DNA of 51,728 nt from JAJYTL01 sp046705265 (GCA_046705265.1 JBJKQL010000042.1:1-51728), one strand, 5' to 3'. Counted from the first letter of the stretch, positions 43,921-51,728 are shown. Numbers and translations: made by a program. Notes: generated by a model from the sequence alone, not told the origin.

Positions 43921-44154
43921 ATGAAACCCCCCTCGCGAAACATCAACAAATCCCTGCGACAACAGGCCGCGCCCGGCCAAACAGGCGGCCCTGTTTCCGT
44001 CGAACGCCAGCGACCCCCAACGCCCCGCGACGCGGTTCTGTCGGGCGAAGGCGGCGTTTCGAGCGCCCCCGGCGACCTGAGACCCGCTGACCGCGACCGC
44101 TCCGTCAGTCGCGAAGGCCGCGCCGTAGGCCGCGAGTTTGGAAGCAAGTCTTGA
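43921..44154 (+). CDS. Possible small disordered protein
   Basis: A 77-residue frame with a moderate AGGGACC ribosome site. Composition is Arg/Pro/Ser/Gly-rich without hydrophobic core, so it would be disordered if made. Position and spacing between neighbours favour it, but sequence alone does not prove it is a gene. Confidence 0.4.
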   Translation: MKPPSRNINKSLRQQAAPGQTGGPVSVERQRPPTPRDAVLSGEGGVSSAPGDLRPADRDRSVSREGRAVGREFGSKS

Positions 44155-44181
44155 CCCCAAAATCGGTAAAGAGGATCGACA

Positions 44182-44514
44182 ATGAAACTTTACGAGCAAG
44201 TCCTATTCACTCCCGCCTCGCCGCCTGAGTCGGTAGTGTTGGCGCCAACCGAAGCGGCGGCGGTTTTCGACATGCCAACGCCAGACCCGAACAACCCCGA
44301 CACCGAAATCGCCAACGGCGGCGCGGAAATAGCCGTCGCGTTCTCGCCGCTCGCGACCGCCGACAAGAACTTCTTCATCGTCGGTTCGAACGCAAGCGTT
44401 TTGTTGCGCGGCGGCGCGGCGAGTTTAGCGACCACGGTCGTTATCAAGGGCCGCTCGCCCGTTACGATCTCGCGCGGCGTTGCGACTGACCAACATGTCT
44501 ATGCGAACCGTTGA
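44182..44514 (+). CDS. Hypothetical beta-rich protein
   Basis: A 110-residue protein preceded by AGAGGA. Short hydrophobic strands alternate with Gly/Ala/Asn turns (FIVGSNASVLLRGGAASLATTVVIKGRSPVTI). It is compact, neutral and without signal peptide. It could be a small virion or decoration-like protein given its place before the terminase, but I do not recognise a family. Confidence 0.6.
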   Translation: MKLYEQVLFTPASPPESVVLAPTEAAAVFDMPTPDPNNPDTEIANGGAEIAVAFSPLATADKNFFIVGSNASVLLRGGAASLATTVVIKGRSPVTISRGVATDQHVYANR

Positions 44515-44617
44515 CTTGAGTTGGCGCGCCAGAAAAGCCAGGAAGCAGAGCAGCCTGCTAGCTGTGTGCTGTGCCAAGCCTTGCTGACTGTAGCTGTAGG
44601 TGTAGGGGAGCGACGAG

Positions 44618-44929
44618 ATGATGAAGTTTGACGCGGTTCGACAACTTGAAGGCGGGGCGAAAAAATTCGCGACCTCGGCGAAAATCGTCGCCGCTTTGAA
44701 TGACGCGGCCGACGAAGCCAGCCTTGGGTATAGCTTCTTTCTGTCGTTGCGATCCGACCGCAATTACGACATCGCTGCCGACCAAGCAAAGCATGCGGCC
44801 ACCTTGTGTCGGAAGCTGGCCGACGCGTTGGAGGCCGAAGCGGGGCGACTTGAGTTGCTAGGTCCAGCGCCGAAGGCGCGCGTGATACCTAGTCGATCCG
44901 ATTCCGGTTCTTCCAATGGCCGACAATAA
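44618..44929 (+). CDS. Hypothetical helical protein before terminase
   Basis: A 103-residue protein, helical through most of its length (DAVRQLEGGAKKFATSAKIVAALNDAADEASLG, and CRKLADALEAEAGRLELLG). A GGGAG site precedes the ATG. It overlaps the large-terminase start by 14 bases, so the two are co-translated. A terminase partner role is possible but not shown. Confidence 0.6.
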   Translation: MMKFDAVRQLEGGAKKFATSAKIVAALNDAADEASLGYSFFLSLRSDRNYDIAADQAKHAATLCRKLADALEAEAGRLELLGPAPKARVIPSRSDSGSSNGRQ

Positions 44930-46259
44930 TCTGAGTGTTGTCGAGAAGATTATGGCGTTGCCGCTGTCGGAACGCGCCGAGGCCCTCGCCGAAATTCGCG
45001 ACAATGAAACGGCGCTGGCTTTTTTTCACGACTGGCGCTTGTGGGCGAGGCCAAGTCAGATTCCGCCGCCGCTAAGCGAGCCGTGGCGGTTTTTCCTGTT
45101 GTTGGCGGGGCGGGGGTTTGGCAAGACGCGAAGCGCGGTCGAGTTTTTGCGTTGGCTAGCGGAGACGGGCGAAGCCACGTCGATGGGGATTTTGGGGCAA
45201 ACTGCGGACGTGGTGCGGCGAGTCTGTGTCGAGGGACCTAGCGGCGTTCTAGCCGTCTGCCCGTCATGGAACCGGCCAATCTTTGAGCCGACCAATAGGC
45301 GAATCGTTTGGTCGAATGGCGCTGTCGCATACCTTTTCAGTAGTGAAGAGCCTGACAGGTTGCGTGGTAGCAACATTTCCTTCCTTCTGTGGGACGAATT
45401 GTGTCACTCGACCAATGTTGAAGTCTGTATGGCGAATGCCCTATTGGCGTTGCGCGTGACGGGACCCAAGGGCATGTCGCCCCGCATGATGATCACAAGT
45501 ACGCCGAGGCCAATCCCGATTCTGAAGTCCCTGATGTCGGACCCGACGTGCGTTGTGCGGCACGGTTCGACGAGTGAAAATGCGGCGAATCTCGACGCGA
45601 GCGCCTTGAAGGACCTATATGCGCGTTACGATGGCAGTCGGTTGGGCGAGGCGGAATTGCATGGTCGCGTCTTGTGGGACACGCCCGACGCCTTGTGGAC
45701 TTGGGGGATGATTGAAAAGGCCCGGCTTGTCGGGGATGCGCCCGACATGGTGCGGATTGTCGTCGGGGTTGATCCGAGCGGCGGCGGTCGCGGCGGCGAC
45801 GAAACCGGAATTATTGTCGCGGGGAAGGGCACGGACGGCATTTGTTATATTTTGGGCGACTACAGCTTGCACGCGCTTCCAAACGTGTGGGGCAGCCGAG
45901 TCGTTAGCGCCTTCCATGATTTCGAGGCCGACCGCATAGTGGTCGAACACAATTACGGTGGGGCGGTCGTGACGGCGCTGTTGCGAACCTTGGAACCAAA
46001 CATTCCGCTTAAGTCGGTAAGTGCGTCGCATGGCAAGTCGGTCCGGGCGGAACCTGTGGCGGCGCTTTTCGACCAAGGGCGCGTCCGGTTGTGCGGAAAA
46101 TTTCCGAAGCTGGAAGATCAGTTAACGTCGTTTGTTGGGGGCGTTGGGGATGATCGACTTGATGCAATGGTGTGGGCCGTGACGGACCTGATGCTGAAGC
46201 GCGAGGCGCGAGTGCGGGACTGGAAACCGCCGATGAGGATCAACTTGTATGCAAGATAG
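44916..46259 (+). CDS. Phage terminase large subunit
   Basis: A 447-residue packaging motor. The ATPase domain has Walker A AGRGFGKT (64-71) and Walker B FLLWDE with Asp160-Glu161. The RNase-H-like nuclease shows Asp286 in VGVDPSGG, Glu344 in VVEHNYGG and Asp416 in DRLDAMVWA. All motifs needed for ATP-driven packaging and DNA cutting are intact. It belongs to the T4-like/Mu-like type of large terminase. No portal protein follows, which is where one would be expected. Confidence 0.92.
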   Translation: MADNNLSVVEKIMALPLSERAEALAEIRDNETALAFFHDWRLWARPSQIPPPLSEPWRFFLLLAGRGFGKTRSAVEFLRWLAETGEATSMGILGQTADVVRRVCVEGPSGVLAVCPSWNRPIFEPTNRRIVWSNGAVAYLFSSEEPDRLRGSNISFLLWDELCHSTNVEVCMANALLALRVTGPKGMSPRMMITSTPRPIPILKSLMSDPTCVVRHGSTSENAANLDASALKDLYARYDGSRLGEAELHGRVLWDTPDALWTWGMIEKARLVGDAPDMVRIVVGVDPSGGGRGGDETGIIVAGKGTDGICYILGDYSLHALPNVWGSRVVSAFHDFEADRIVVEHNYGGAVVTALLRTLEPNIPLKSVSASHGKSVRAEPVAALFDQGRVRLCGKFPKLEDQLTSFVGGVGDDRLDAMVWAVTDLMLKREARVRDWKPPMRINLYAR

Positions 46260-46273
46260 GAAAGGACGCGACG

Positions 46274-46432
46274 ATGAGAACATATTTTGGGTTGTTTGGT
46301 CGGGGGTTTCGGAATTTTCTCTATGGCGGACTCTATTGGGCCAGTCGGGAAAGAACGCTCCCCGTCGCCTTCGGCGTTGGGCGGCGCGGACGGCCCTGGC
46401 TGAAGGTGAATCTTCGGCGGATGTTTCGATAG
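46274..46432 (+). CDS. Small basic hypothetical protein
   Basis: A 52-residue, Arg/Gly/aromatic-rich protein (MRTYFGLFGRGFRNFLYGGLYWA) preceded by GGAAAGGA, 14 bases after the terminase stop. The hydrophobic N-terminal half could associate with membrane, but no clear transmembrane helix is visible. Function unknown. Confidence 0.5.
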   Translation: MRTYFGLFGRGFRNFLYGGLYWASRERTLPVAFGVGRRGRPWLKVNLRRMFR

Positions 46433-46439
46433 GTCGTTC

Positions 46440-46509
46440 GGGGTGACCATGGAAGGCGCAGCGAAGCGTCTTTGTGGCGCATCCTTGGTTCGGCTTGCGT
46501 GGTCACCCC
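46440..46509 (+). ncRNA. Structured RNA element candidate between terminase and tape measure
   Basis: Perfect ten-base arms GGGGTGACCA (46440-46449) and TGGTCACCCC (46500-46509) close a 50-base interior that contains further short complementary blocks (AAGGCGC with GCGC...CTT). It ends 23 bases before the tape-measure gene. It may be an RNA hairpin, a terminator or a DNA-level site. There is no T run. Confidence 0.45.
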
Positions 46510-46532
46510 TAACAATTTGAAGGTCAAAAAAG

Positions 46533-48581
46533 ATGCCAGACGCCATTTTCTCAACCGGGGCGGTCTTCGAGATCATGGATCGGGCCGGGCCGGTTTTGCT
46601 GCGGTTGTCGGAACAGTTTGAGCGGCTGGCGGCGCTGACGGACCGCGTAAAGGTTGGATTGCAAGCTGTCGGCGATACGAATTTCGCCGCTGCGCAGTCG
46701 GGACTTGCGGCGCTGACGGCGAGGGCCGATGCGTTGGCGGCCAGCGTCGGGCGCGTTAACGAACAGTTGGCCGCTACGGCCGCCAGGGGCGCGGCCATTC
46801 GCGACGTGGGAAGAGTGCCGGGCGGCGTTGGACCAAGGGCAGCGGGTGGCGAGGCGCGTCGGGGCGAGAGTAGTTTCGTTCACGGCGCGAAGGTGGCCGC
46901 CGGAGCGGCTGGTGCCGGGACGGGCGTTTTTGGTTTGGCGACGCAGCCAGAAATCGCGATTCCGCTTTTGCTGACAGGCGGCGGAACGTACTTGGCGAGC
47001 AAGCTGAAGTCGGAGGCGCAGACTTTGGCGATGGCAGGCGCGTTCAAGCCAAGCGAGGAAGGGACGTATATTGCGATTATAAGGCGCCTCGCCGCGCAAA
47101 CAGGAGCGGGCTACGGGCCGCTGACCGAGGCCGCGAAGGCGTTTTTCCTGGCGACACCGCGCTTCACAGCCGCGCAGCATTTCGCGATGCTGCCGACCGT
47201 GTTGCGGCGCGCGGAAATCGAGAGCTTATTAAAGGGCAGCAGCTTTTCCGATAGCGCGACGGCACTAATGAATCTCGCGCATTTATATAACGTCAGCACG
47301 CCAGCGCAGTACACGAAAGTGATGGGGGAGTTTACGGCCCTTAGTCGAATGACACCGGCGACGCTCCCAGAATTGACACGGGGACTCGCGTACGAGGCGC
47401 CGGGCGCGAACATTTTGGGGATTTCGCCGACGACGCAGTTCGCGTTGACGGCGGCGAGCGTCCAAGCCGGAATCCCGGCGACGCGGGCCGGAACGGGACT
47501 GAACGCCGCGTTTCTTGCCATGTCGAAGTGGGCCGCGATGCCGCTTCTAGCGCTAAAGAGTTTGCCGATTGAGCAGTTGGTCGCGGGCGAGAAGTTGGGC
47601 ATTCTAGGTCCTGGCGGCCAACCGACCGGCCTTAAGATGTTGGAAAGCGGAAACGTTGTGGGGTTCTTGAAAACTCTCCACGCCCACTTGATGAAACTGC
47701 CGGAGGCGCAACGACTTTATTACGAGACTGAGGCGTTTGGTGGCAAGAGGGGCGGTCGCGAGGTAGCTGCCCTAAGTCAGAGCGCGGCGATTAAAAATAT
47801 CGCCGCCGCGCTACGGGTATTTGGCGGCGGCCTAGCGACGGAGTCGTCGCGGAACGTCTTGGCGCAATACATGGCGGGAAGTCCGTTCGGCGAGTTTAAC
47901 CGGGCGGTTATGGCGGCGGAAAACACGCTCGCGACACTTGGAACGACGGCGGTTCCCGTCGTCACGACGGTGTTCAAGATTACTGCCGACGTGGTTAGCC
48001 GCGTGAATCGGAAGCTTAGCGACCTTGAACTTTTGTTGTCGGTGTTGCCGTCTTGGCTTCGCCGCCCCGACCTCAACCTAAAGCCCGCGAGCCCTTGGAT
48101 TCCGATTACACACACTCCGAGTGGAACGGAGTCGTCTGTTCGGGCGACGACTGCAAGGGCTCCGTGGGACGTCATAGGGCCGATGATTGAGAGGTTTGAG
48201 TCTGGTAATCGGAACGTAAAAAACGCGGTTTCGTCGGCGAGCGGGTATTATCAGATTATAGACCGAACGTGGCGGTCGTGGGCGCGTGCGATTGGCGTTG
48301 ATGTCAACAGATATCCGACTGCGATGTCGGCGCCGCGAGCCGTGCAGGACATGGTCGCCGAGTACGGGTACTTGCATTATGGACTTAAGCCTTGGGACAA
48401 GGATCGGGCGTTGATGGCCGCCGTGGGTGGCCCGAATGTTACCGTCAACGTGTATGTCGATGGGGAGGAAATCCACCACAAGCACGTCAAGACGCAGGTC
48501 GAAGGCTTTCATCAAGCCCTTGTGCGTCAGCCGGGCGGCGGCGGTTCGGCGATTCACGAATCTAGTTGGACGGCACACTGA
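46533..48581 (+). CDS. Tail tape-measure protein with lytic-transglycosylase-like C terminus
   Basis: A 682-residue protein. The N-terminal 90 residues form a coiled coil typical of Mu-like tape measures (LLRLSEQFERLAALTDRV, AALTARADALAASVGRVNEQL). A hydrophobic Gly/Ala segment follows near 115-155. The C-terminal domain (about 545-625) looks like an SLT/lysozyme fold with Glu556 in IERFESGN and ASGYYQI. Its role would be fixing tail length and cutting peptidoglycan on entry. The TGATG overlap with the next gene shows translational coupling. Confidence 0.8.
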   Translation: MPDAIFSTGAVFEIMDRAGPVLLRLSEQFERLAALTDRVKVGLQAVGDTNFAAAQSGLAALTARADALAASVGRVNEQLAATAARGAAIRDVGRVPGGVGPRAAGGEARRGESSFVHGAKVAAGAAGAGTGVFGLATQPEIAIPLLLTGGGTYLASKLKSEAQTLAMAGAFKPSEEGTYIAIIRRLAAQTGAGYGPLTEAAKAFFLATPRFTAAQHFAMLPTVLRRAEIESLLKGSSFSDSATALMNLAHLYNVSTPAQYTKVMGEFTALSRMTPATLPELTRGLAYEAPGANILGISPTTQFALTAASVQAGIPATRAGTGLNAAFLAMSKWAAMPLLALKSLPIEQLVAGEKLGILGPGGQPTGLKMLESGNVVGFLKTLHAHLMKLPEAQRLYYETEAFGGKRGGREVAALSQSAAIKNIAAALRVFGGGLATESSRNVLAQYMAGSPFGEFNRAVMAAENTLATLGTTAVPVVTTVFKITADVVSRVNRKLSDLELLLSVLPSWLRRPDLNLKPASPWIPITHTPSGTESSVRATTARAPWDVIGPMIERFESGNRNVKNAVSSASGYYQIIDRTWRSWARAIGVDVNRYPTAMSAPRAVQDMVAEYGYLHYGLKPWDKDRALMAAVGGPNVTVNVYVDGEEIHHKHVKTQVEGFHQALVRQPGGGGSAIHESSWTAH

Positions 48582-49906
48582 TGATCGACATAATTCCCGA
48601 GTTGGTGATCGCCGGGCGGCCCTTACCGGTTTTGTCGTATAGCGTCGCGAGCGGAACGTATACCGCTTGCGGTCATGCGAACGTGACGCTAGACCGCAGC
48701 GTGTTGGAACGCGCGGGGCTGGATTTGATATCGGTCGCGGGAAACTCGCCCGCGTTCTTGCCGCTGGACATTTTCGTTAGGTTGGGGGGCGTGCGGACGC
48801 ATTTGTTTGGTGGCGAGTATCTGTGGGGCGATTGGCTGTATGACTCGGACTGTGTCCGTATCTATGCGAGGGATTGGGCCGGACCCCTGGTCGATCAGAA
48901 GCGAATCCTTCCCTCGCAGATTGGGGAGGCGGTCGTGATGCTGACGCCGCAAGTTGTTCCGGGGAAAGCCGTCCAGACGATGAATCAGGCGGCGACAAGC
49001 CTAGTTAGTCAAATTGCTGAAATGTACGGTTTGACGCCGGAGGTCGAAAACGCAAATCAAACTATCAGCCCCGTCACAAAGGAACCGGTCGCACATGGCG
49101 GTCAGAGCTTCGCCGCCTTCGATAGGATGTACGCGCCGACCACGTCGAACGTTTGGGACTATCTGAATCGCGTTGCGCGGGCGACGGGCAATATAGTTTA
49201 CGTCACGCCAGATAAGAAGCTGGTGTTTAGCGCGCCGGGCGCGGGACTGATTCCGATTACGGTGTCGTATTTGCAAAATCCGGTTCCAAGTGGCGCGATG
49301 CCATGCTGGGACCTAGAGGTCCGGTTTAACTCGCGCCGGAATTTGAGTTTTCAGACAATAGTTCTGTCATATGATCATTCGACCGGGCAGGAAACAACCG
49401 GAACTGCGTTAGTGTTAGGAACCAACTTTTCGGTTGGGACCAAGACGATAAAGGCAGGGATTTGGACTGGGGCGCAAGTGGCGCAACTGGTCACGATTTT
49501 GCGCGGTGGGATTGCGGCGGGGGAATTGCCAGTCTATACCGAGCGGCACGATGGATCGACGGCGGAACAGGCGGAAACCTTGGCCGTGGCGATGGCCCGC
49601 GACATCGCGCAACGGGCCTACATTCTGAGTTGTCGGGTTGATGAAGCGCCCGACGTGAGGCCGCTGAATGTGGTTTATGTCGATAGTCCGCGCGTGGATA
49701 AGCTGTTTGCAGCGCGGAAATTCTGGATAAATGCCTATAATCACGTCTTCCGCACGTCGAGGGCCGGCGACGGCCGGGCCGAGTGCTACACGGAACTGAC
49801 GGCAATGGATATTCCGCTGATGGGGAGCGGTGATCCGATTTTGGTCGGAACGAAAGCTCCACCGGGCCTAGGTGTTGATCTATCGGCCAGTAGTGGCGTG
49901 TCGTAA
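48581..49906 (+). CDS. Phage baseplate-hub-like protein (gpD/Mu gp44 type)
   Basis: A 441-residue protein placed directly after the tape measure. The first 90 residues contain the beta-rich pattern of late-control D/hub proteins (LVIAGRPLPVLSYSVA, ARDWAGPLVDQ). A central SQIAEMYGLTPEVE and SNVWDYLNRVARATGNIVYVTPDKKLVF fit the hub fold, in which a trimer forms the tail tip. The fit is by pattern and position. A frame is also open to 48566. The start ATG overlaps the tape-measure stop (TGATG). Confidence 0.65.
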   Translation: MIDIIPELVIAGRPLPVLSYSVASGTYTACGHANVTLDRSVLERAGLDLISVAGNSPAFLPLDIFVRLGGVRTHLFGGEYLWGDWLYDSDCVRIYARDWAGPLVDQKRILPSQIGEAVVMLTPQVVPGKAVQTMNQAATSLVSQIAEMYGLTPEVENANQTISPVTKEPVAHGGQSFAAFDRMYAPTTSNVWDYLNRVARATGNIVYVTPDKKLVFSAPGAGLIPITVSYLQNPVPSGAMPCWDLEVRFNSRRNLSFQTIVLSYDHSTGQETTGTALVLGTNFSVGTKTIKAGIWTGAQVAQLVTILRGGIAAGELPVYTERHDGSTAEQAETLAVAMARDIAQRAYILSCRVDEAPDVRPLNVVYVDSPRVDKLFAARKFWINAYNHVFRTSRAGDGRAECYTELTAMDIPLMGSGDPILVGTKAPPGLGVDLSASSGVS

Positions 49907-50009
49907 GGCGCGTCCCGGCACACTAATAGCGCATAGCAGTCATAGCAGCAGCACAGCGCCTCCGGGGCTCCCCGCATAGCACTTGCACGCCTTGCTTGCG
50001 CCTGCGGTT

Positions 50010-51263
50010 TTAGTTTCGGAGTCTGACGAGGTTGTCCGGTGGGGGCGACAGGATGGCCGCGAGTCTCGCGTTCCAAACCTCCAGGGCCTTGCGTTTTTCC
50101 GAGTCGTAGCGGTGTAGGTCGTAGACCGCATGGACTCCCGTTTGGCGATGGCCGATGACTAGCTCGGCGATGAAGACGTTGACGCCCGCCGCCGCCATTC
50201 CGGTCCGGGCTGTGCGACGCAAGTCGTGGAGGGTCCAGCGGGGGAGGGGAGTCCCGCCGTTCAAGGTTGTCAGGGCGCGGTCGAAGTGCGACTTGAACTT
50301 GCTAAAGCCGGAAACGGGGCGAAGGCCGCCTGTTGTCGAGAAAATGAAGCGGGGTTCTAAAGGCGTCGCGTCGAACGCCGTTTCTAGTAGCGCCGTTGCG
50401 TCGCCGGTTAGAGGAACCGTGTGCGCGACCTTGCCTTTCATTCGGGCGGCTGGAACTGTGAGAATGGTGCCGGCGATTTCCGACCGACGGGCGGCGGCTA
50501 TTTCGTTGAGACGCTGGCCCGTCAGTAGCAGGGCTTTGACCAGGGTTCCGAATGGATATGGCGTCGAGTCTGCGACCTGCCAAACAAGCCGCAGCTCGGG
50601 GTCGGTAAGGATGCGGTCGCGGACCTTGACGCCGAGGGCGAGGTCGGCGGGTTTGATTTGGTTGCAGGGGTTTGTATCGAGGTCGTGTTGGCCGAGGCTT
50701 AGCGTCCAATTGAAGAGCTTGCTGAGGGCGGCGAGGGTCTTGCGGGCCGCGTTTGGGCCACCGGAGCGGGGGTCGAGCCGTTGGCGGTCGATGATGGTTT
50801 CCAAGAGGGTCGTGATGTCGCCGCGCCGGATTTCGGCGATAGGCGTGTTGCCGAGGGTCGGAATTAGCTCACGGCGGATTAGGGCTTCGACCGTGCGGCC
50901 TGTCCGGAGTTGCGGTAGGTGGCGCGCGATGAAGTTTTCGGCGACGATTGCGAAGGCGCTGTCGTGGCGGGCTTGGCGCTTAGCTTCGGCAAGCGCGGTC
51001 GGGTTTTCGCCTTCGGCTAAGACGCGCAGTGTGTCGCGGGCTCTGTCGCGGGCATCTTTGAGCGGCAAGGTTGGGTAGGTTCCGAGAAGAATCCACTTGG
51101 GGGATTTGGTGCCGGCTTGGCGCTTCACGACGTAGAAACTCGGGATGCCCTTAGCGCCGACCGTAACGGCTAGGCCGGGAACGATTGAGTCCCAAATGGT
51201 GCGGCGGGTGGGGGTTGGGTGGAGGTTCTTTAGGCGAGGGTCTGTGAGGGCGATTTTGTTCAT
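50010..51263 (-). CDS. int: P4-type site-specific integrase
   Basis: A 417-residue tyrosine recombinase of the P4 class. An N-terminal arm-binding DUF4102 region contains WDSIVPGLAVTVGAKGIPSFYV and WILLGTYPTLPLKDARDRA. The catalytic domain shows LLTGQRLNEIAAARRSEI, HDLRRTARTGMA and GHRQTGVHAVYD with the nucleophilic tyrosine. Such integrases commonly use tRNA 3' ends, as here. I place the start at 51263, although the frame is open to 51464, because conserved sequence starts there and the frame further upstream runs into attR. It points into the element. Confidence 0.92.
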   Translation of the reverse strand: MNKIALTDPRLKNLHPTPTRRTIWDSIVPGLAVTVGAKGIPSFYVVKRQAGTKSPKWILLGTYPTLPLKDARDRARDTLRVLAEGENPTALAEAKRQARHDSAFAIVAENFIARHLPQLRTGRTVEALIRRELIPTLGNTPIAEIRRGDITTLLETIIDRQRLDPRSGGPNAARKTLAALSKLFNWTLSLGQHDLDTNPCNQIKPADLALGVKVRDRILTDPELRLVWQVADSTPYPFGTLVKALLLTGQRLNEIAAARRSEIAGTILTVPAARMKGKVAHTVPLTGDATALLETAFDATPLEPRFIFSTTGGLRPVSGFSKFKSHFDRALTTLNGGTPLPRWTLHDLRRTARTGMAAAGVNVFIAELVIGHRQTGVHAVYDLHRYDSEKRKALEVWNARLAAILSPPPDNLVRLRN

Positions 51264-51298
51264 AGTCCCATGCTCCGCGTGAGAGTCCCAAGGTCGCT

Positions 51299-51343
51299 GT
51301 CTAACAAACGATCTAACAAATGCGATTGCCGGCGATGTTAGAC
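51299..51343 (-). repeat. Right arm-type repeats next to int
   Basis: GTCTAAC at 51299-51305, ATCTAAC at 51311-51317, and the inverted GTTAGAC at 51337-51343. They match the pair near attL and lie 36-80 bases upstream of the int start, so they may bind integrase and control its own promoter. Confidence 0.6.
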
Positions 51344-51432
51344 GGCGGGCAACGATGGCGCAAGATGCGAACGCGAGCAGTCTGTTGGCGTTCGCATGGT
51401 TTCCCATGGTCTGGCATGGTCTTGGGATTTTG

Positions 51433-51482
51433 GGGGAATCATAATCCCTTGGTCGGGGGTTCAAATCCCTCCCCCGCTACCA
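51433..51482 (+). repeat. attR (duplicated tRNA-Met 3' half)
   Basis: A perfect 50-base copy of 38518-38567. No 5' half of a tRNA precedes it, so this is the displaced tRNA end left by integration and not a second tRNA gene. The element was probably exchanged here. Confidence 0.92.
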
Positions 51483-51538
51483 GAGAAAAATGTGTCCGGC
51501 CCGGAGAGATGGGTGAAGGAACGTACCTTAGACACGGG

Positions 51539-51728
51539 TTACAACCTCGTGCCGAACGGGTTGTCGAGGGGTTGCAAGGTTTTCTGCTGCAGATCGAAGT
51601 GCCCGAGATCATTGTGCATGAAGGTGACGAGCCAAATGCCGTCATTGACCTCGTTGGTTCCGAGCTTTTGGCCGGCGAGCCCGGTCGAGATATTGATCTT
51701 CTTCCGGTGCCTGCAGATACGGCCGCAG
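51539..51728 (-). mobile_element. IS481-like transposase, C-terminal 62 residues (window edge)
   Basis: The minus-strand frame encodes KKINISTGLAGQKLGTNEVN and IWLVTFMHNDLGHFD, ending NPFGTRL and a stop. This matches the tail of IS481-type integrase-core transposases (the GQNVG...IWLVTFM motif). The gene continues beyond the window. The IS end, beginning TGTGTCCGG at 51493, is ten bases after attR. Confidence 0.8.

Larger units (their letters stand above)
38518..51482. mobile_element. 12.9-kb integrated phage-satellite-like element
   Basis: The element is bounded by a perfect 50-base direct repeat of the tRNA-Met 3' half. It has a P4-type integrase at the right end pointing inward, an AlpA-like regulator, a replication ATPase with repeats, terminase genes, a second recombinase, and tape-measure and hub genes. 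All major genes run left to right except the two recombinases, and they overlap or abut. Codon choice differs from the host (frequent TTG leucine and G-ending codons on the plus strand). No portal, major capsid, protease, tube or sheath gene is recognisable. Confidence 0.85.

Noticed and set aside
50155..51078. Plus-strand frame of 307 residues opposite the integrase
   Set aside because: Shadow of the integrase coding frame; rich in Arg/Ser, no domain pattern.
38518..51482. Gene transfer agent cluster
   Set aside because: Genes for capsid, portal and the rest of a GTA cluster are not recognisable, and the element has att sites and its own integrase, which GTAs lack.
51433..51482. Second tRNA-Met gene
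   Set aside because: Only the 3' half is present; the D arm and 5' acceptor strand are missing, as expected for an attachment-site duplication.

Overview
The window is high-GC alphaproteobacterial chromosome. It holds ChpT, CtrA, SciP and FlbD together, and that combination is specific to Alphaproteobacteria. The flagellar operon order suggests a Rhodospirillales-like host, but this is inference and no rRNA is present. All coordinates, start choices and motif matches come from reading the sequence by eye.

Layout of the core, 1-38567. A truncated tRNA-Gly(GCC) and a solo IS end open the window. They are followed by metabolic genes: an SCP2-type thiolase, an AcuI/YhdH-type enoyl reductase, CysQ and MobA. 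mobA overlaps chpT, which is followed by a chemotaxis operon (hybrid cheA-cheW-cheY-cheB-cheR). Divergently placed come ctrA (minus) and fliI-fliJ (plus). A minus-strand flagellar operon of about 10 kb runs fliF-fliG-fliH-fliN-flbD-flhA-flhF-flhG and a FliK-like gene. An ISL3-family transposase and an MntA/HepT toxin-antitoxin pair, with hepT frameshifted in a G7 run, interrupt the flagellar region. Then come sciP, a fliK-flgD-flgE operon, a Sel1-repeat gene, flgK-flgL, mnmA and an MBL-fold hydrolase. No flagellin, FlhB, FliPQR, FliM or chemoreceptor genes are present.

The genes form one regulatory circuit. ChpT relays phosphate to CtrA, SciP restrains CtrA, and FlbD couples basal-body assembly to later flagellar genes. 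Sequences resembling CtrA boxes (TTAA-N7-TTAA or one-mismatch versions) lie upstream of cheA, fliI, fliF, sciP, fliK/Sel1 and flgK. A separate dyad, GGCA-N5-TGCC, occurs twice in front of fliF and once in front of flgK and may be the FlbD site.

Accessory element, 38518-51482. A 12.9-kb element is integrated in the 3' half of a tRNA-Met(CAT) gene and is bounded by a perfect 50-bp direct repeat. From left to right it carries attachment-arm repeats, an AlpA-like regulator, two unknown genes, an AAA+/winged-helix replication protein followed by iteron-like repeats, a probable small terminase, a second compact tyrosine recombinase on the opposite strand, a run of small genes (one with a TubC-like docking domain), a large terminase, a tape-measure protein with a lytic-transglycosylase-like end, a baseplate-hub-like protein and a P4-type integrase. 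The genes are intact and tightly packed, but no portal, capsid, protease, tube or sheath gene is recognisable. This fits a phage satellite, or an unusually orderly prophage remnant, and is the best candidate for an undescribed system here. Immediately beyond attR lies the 3' end of an IS481-like element. Its end sequence resembles the solo IS end beside tRNA-Gly at the other edge of the window.
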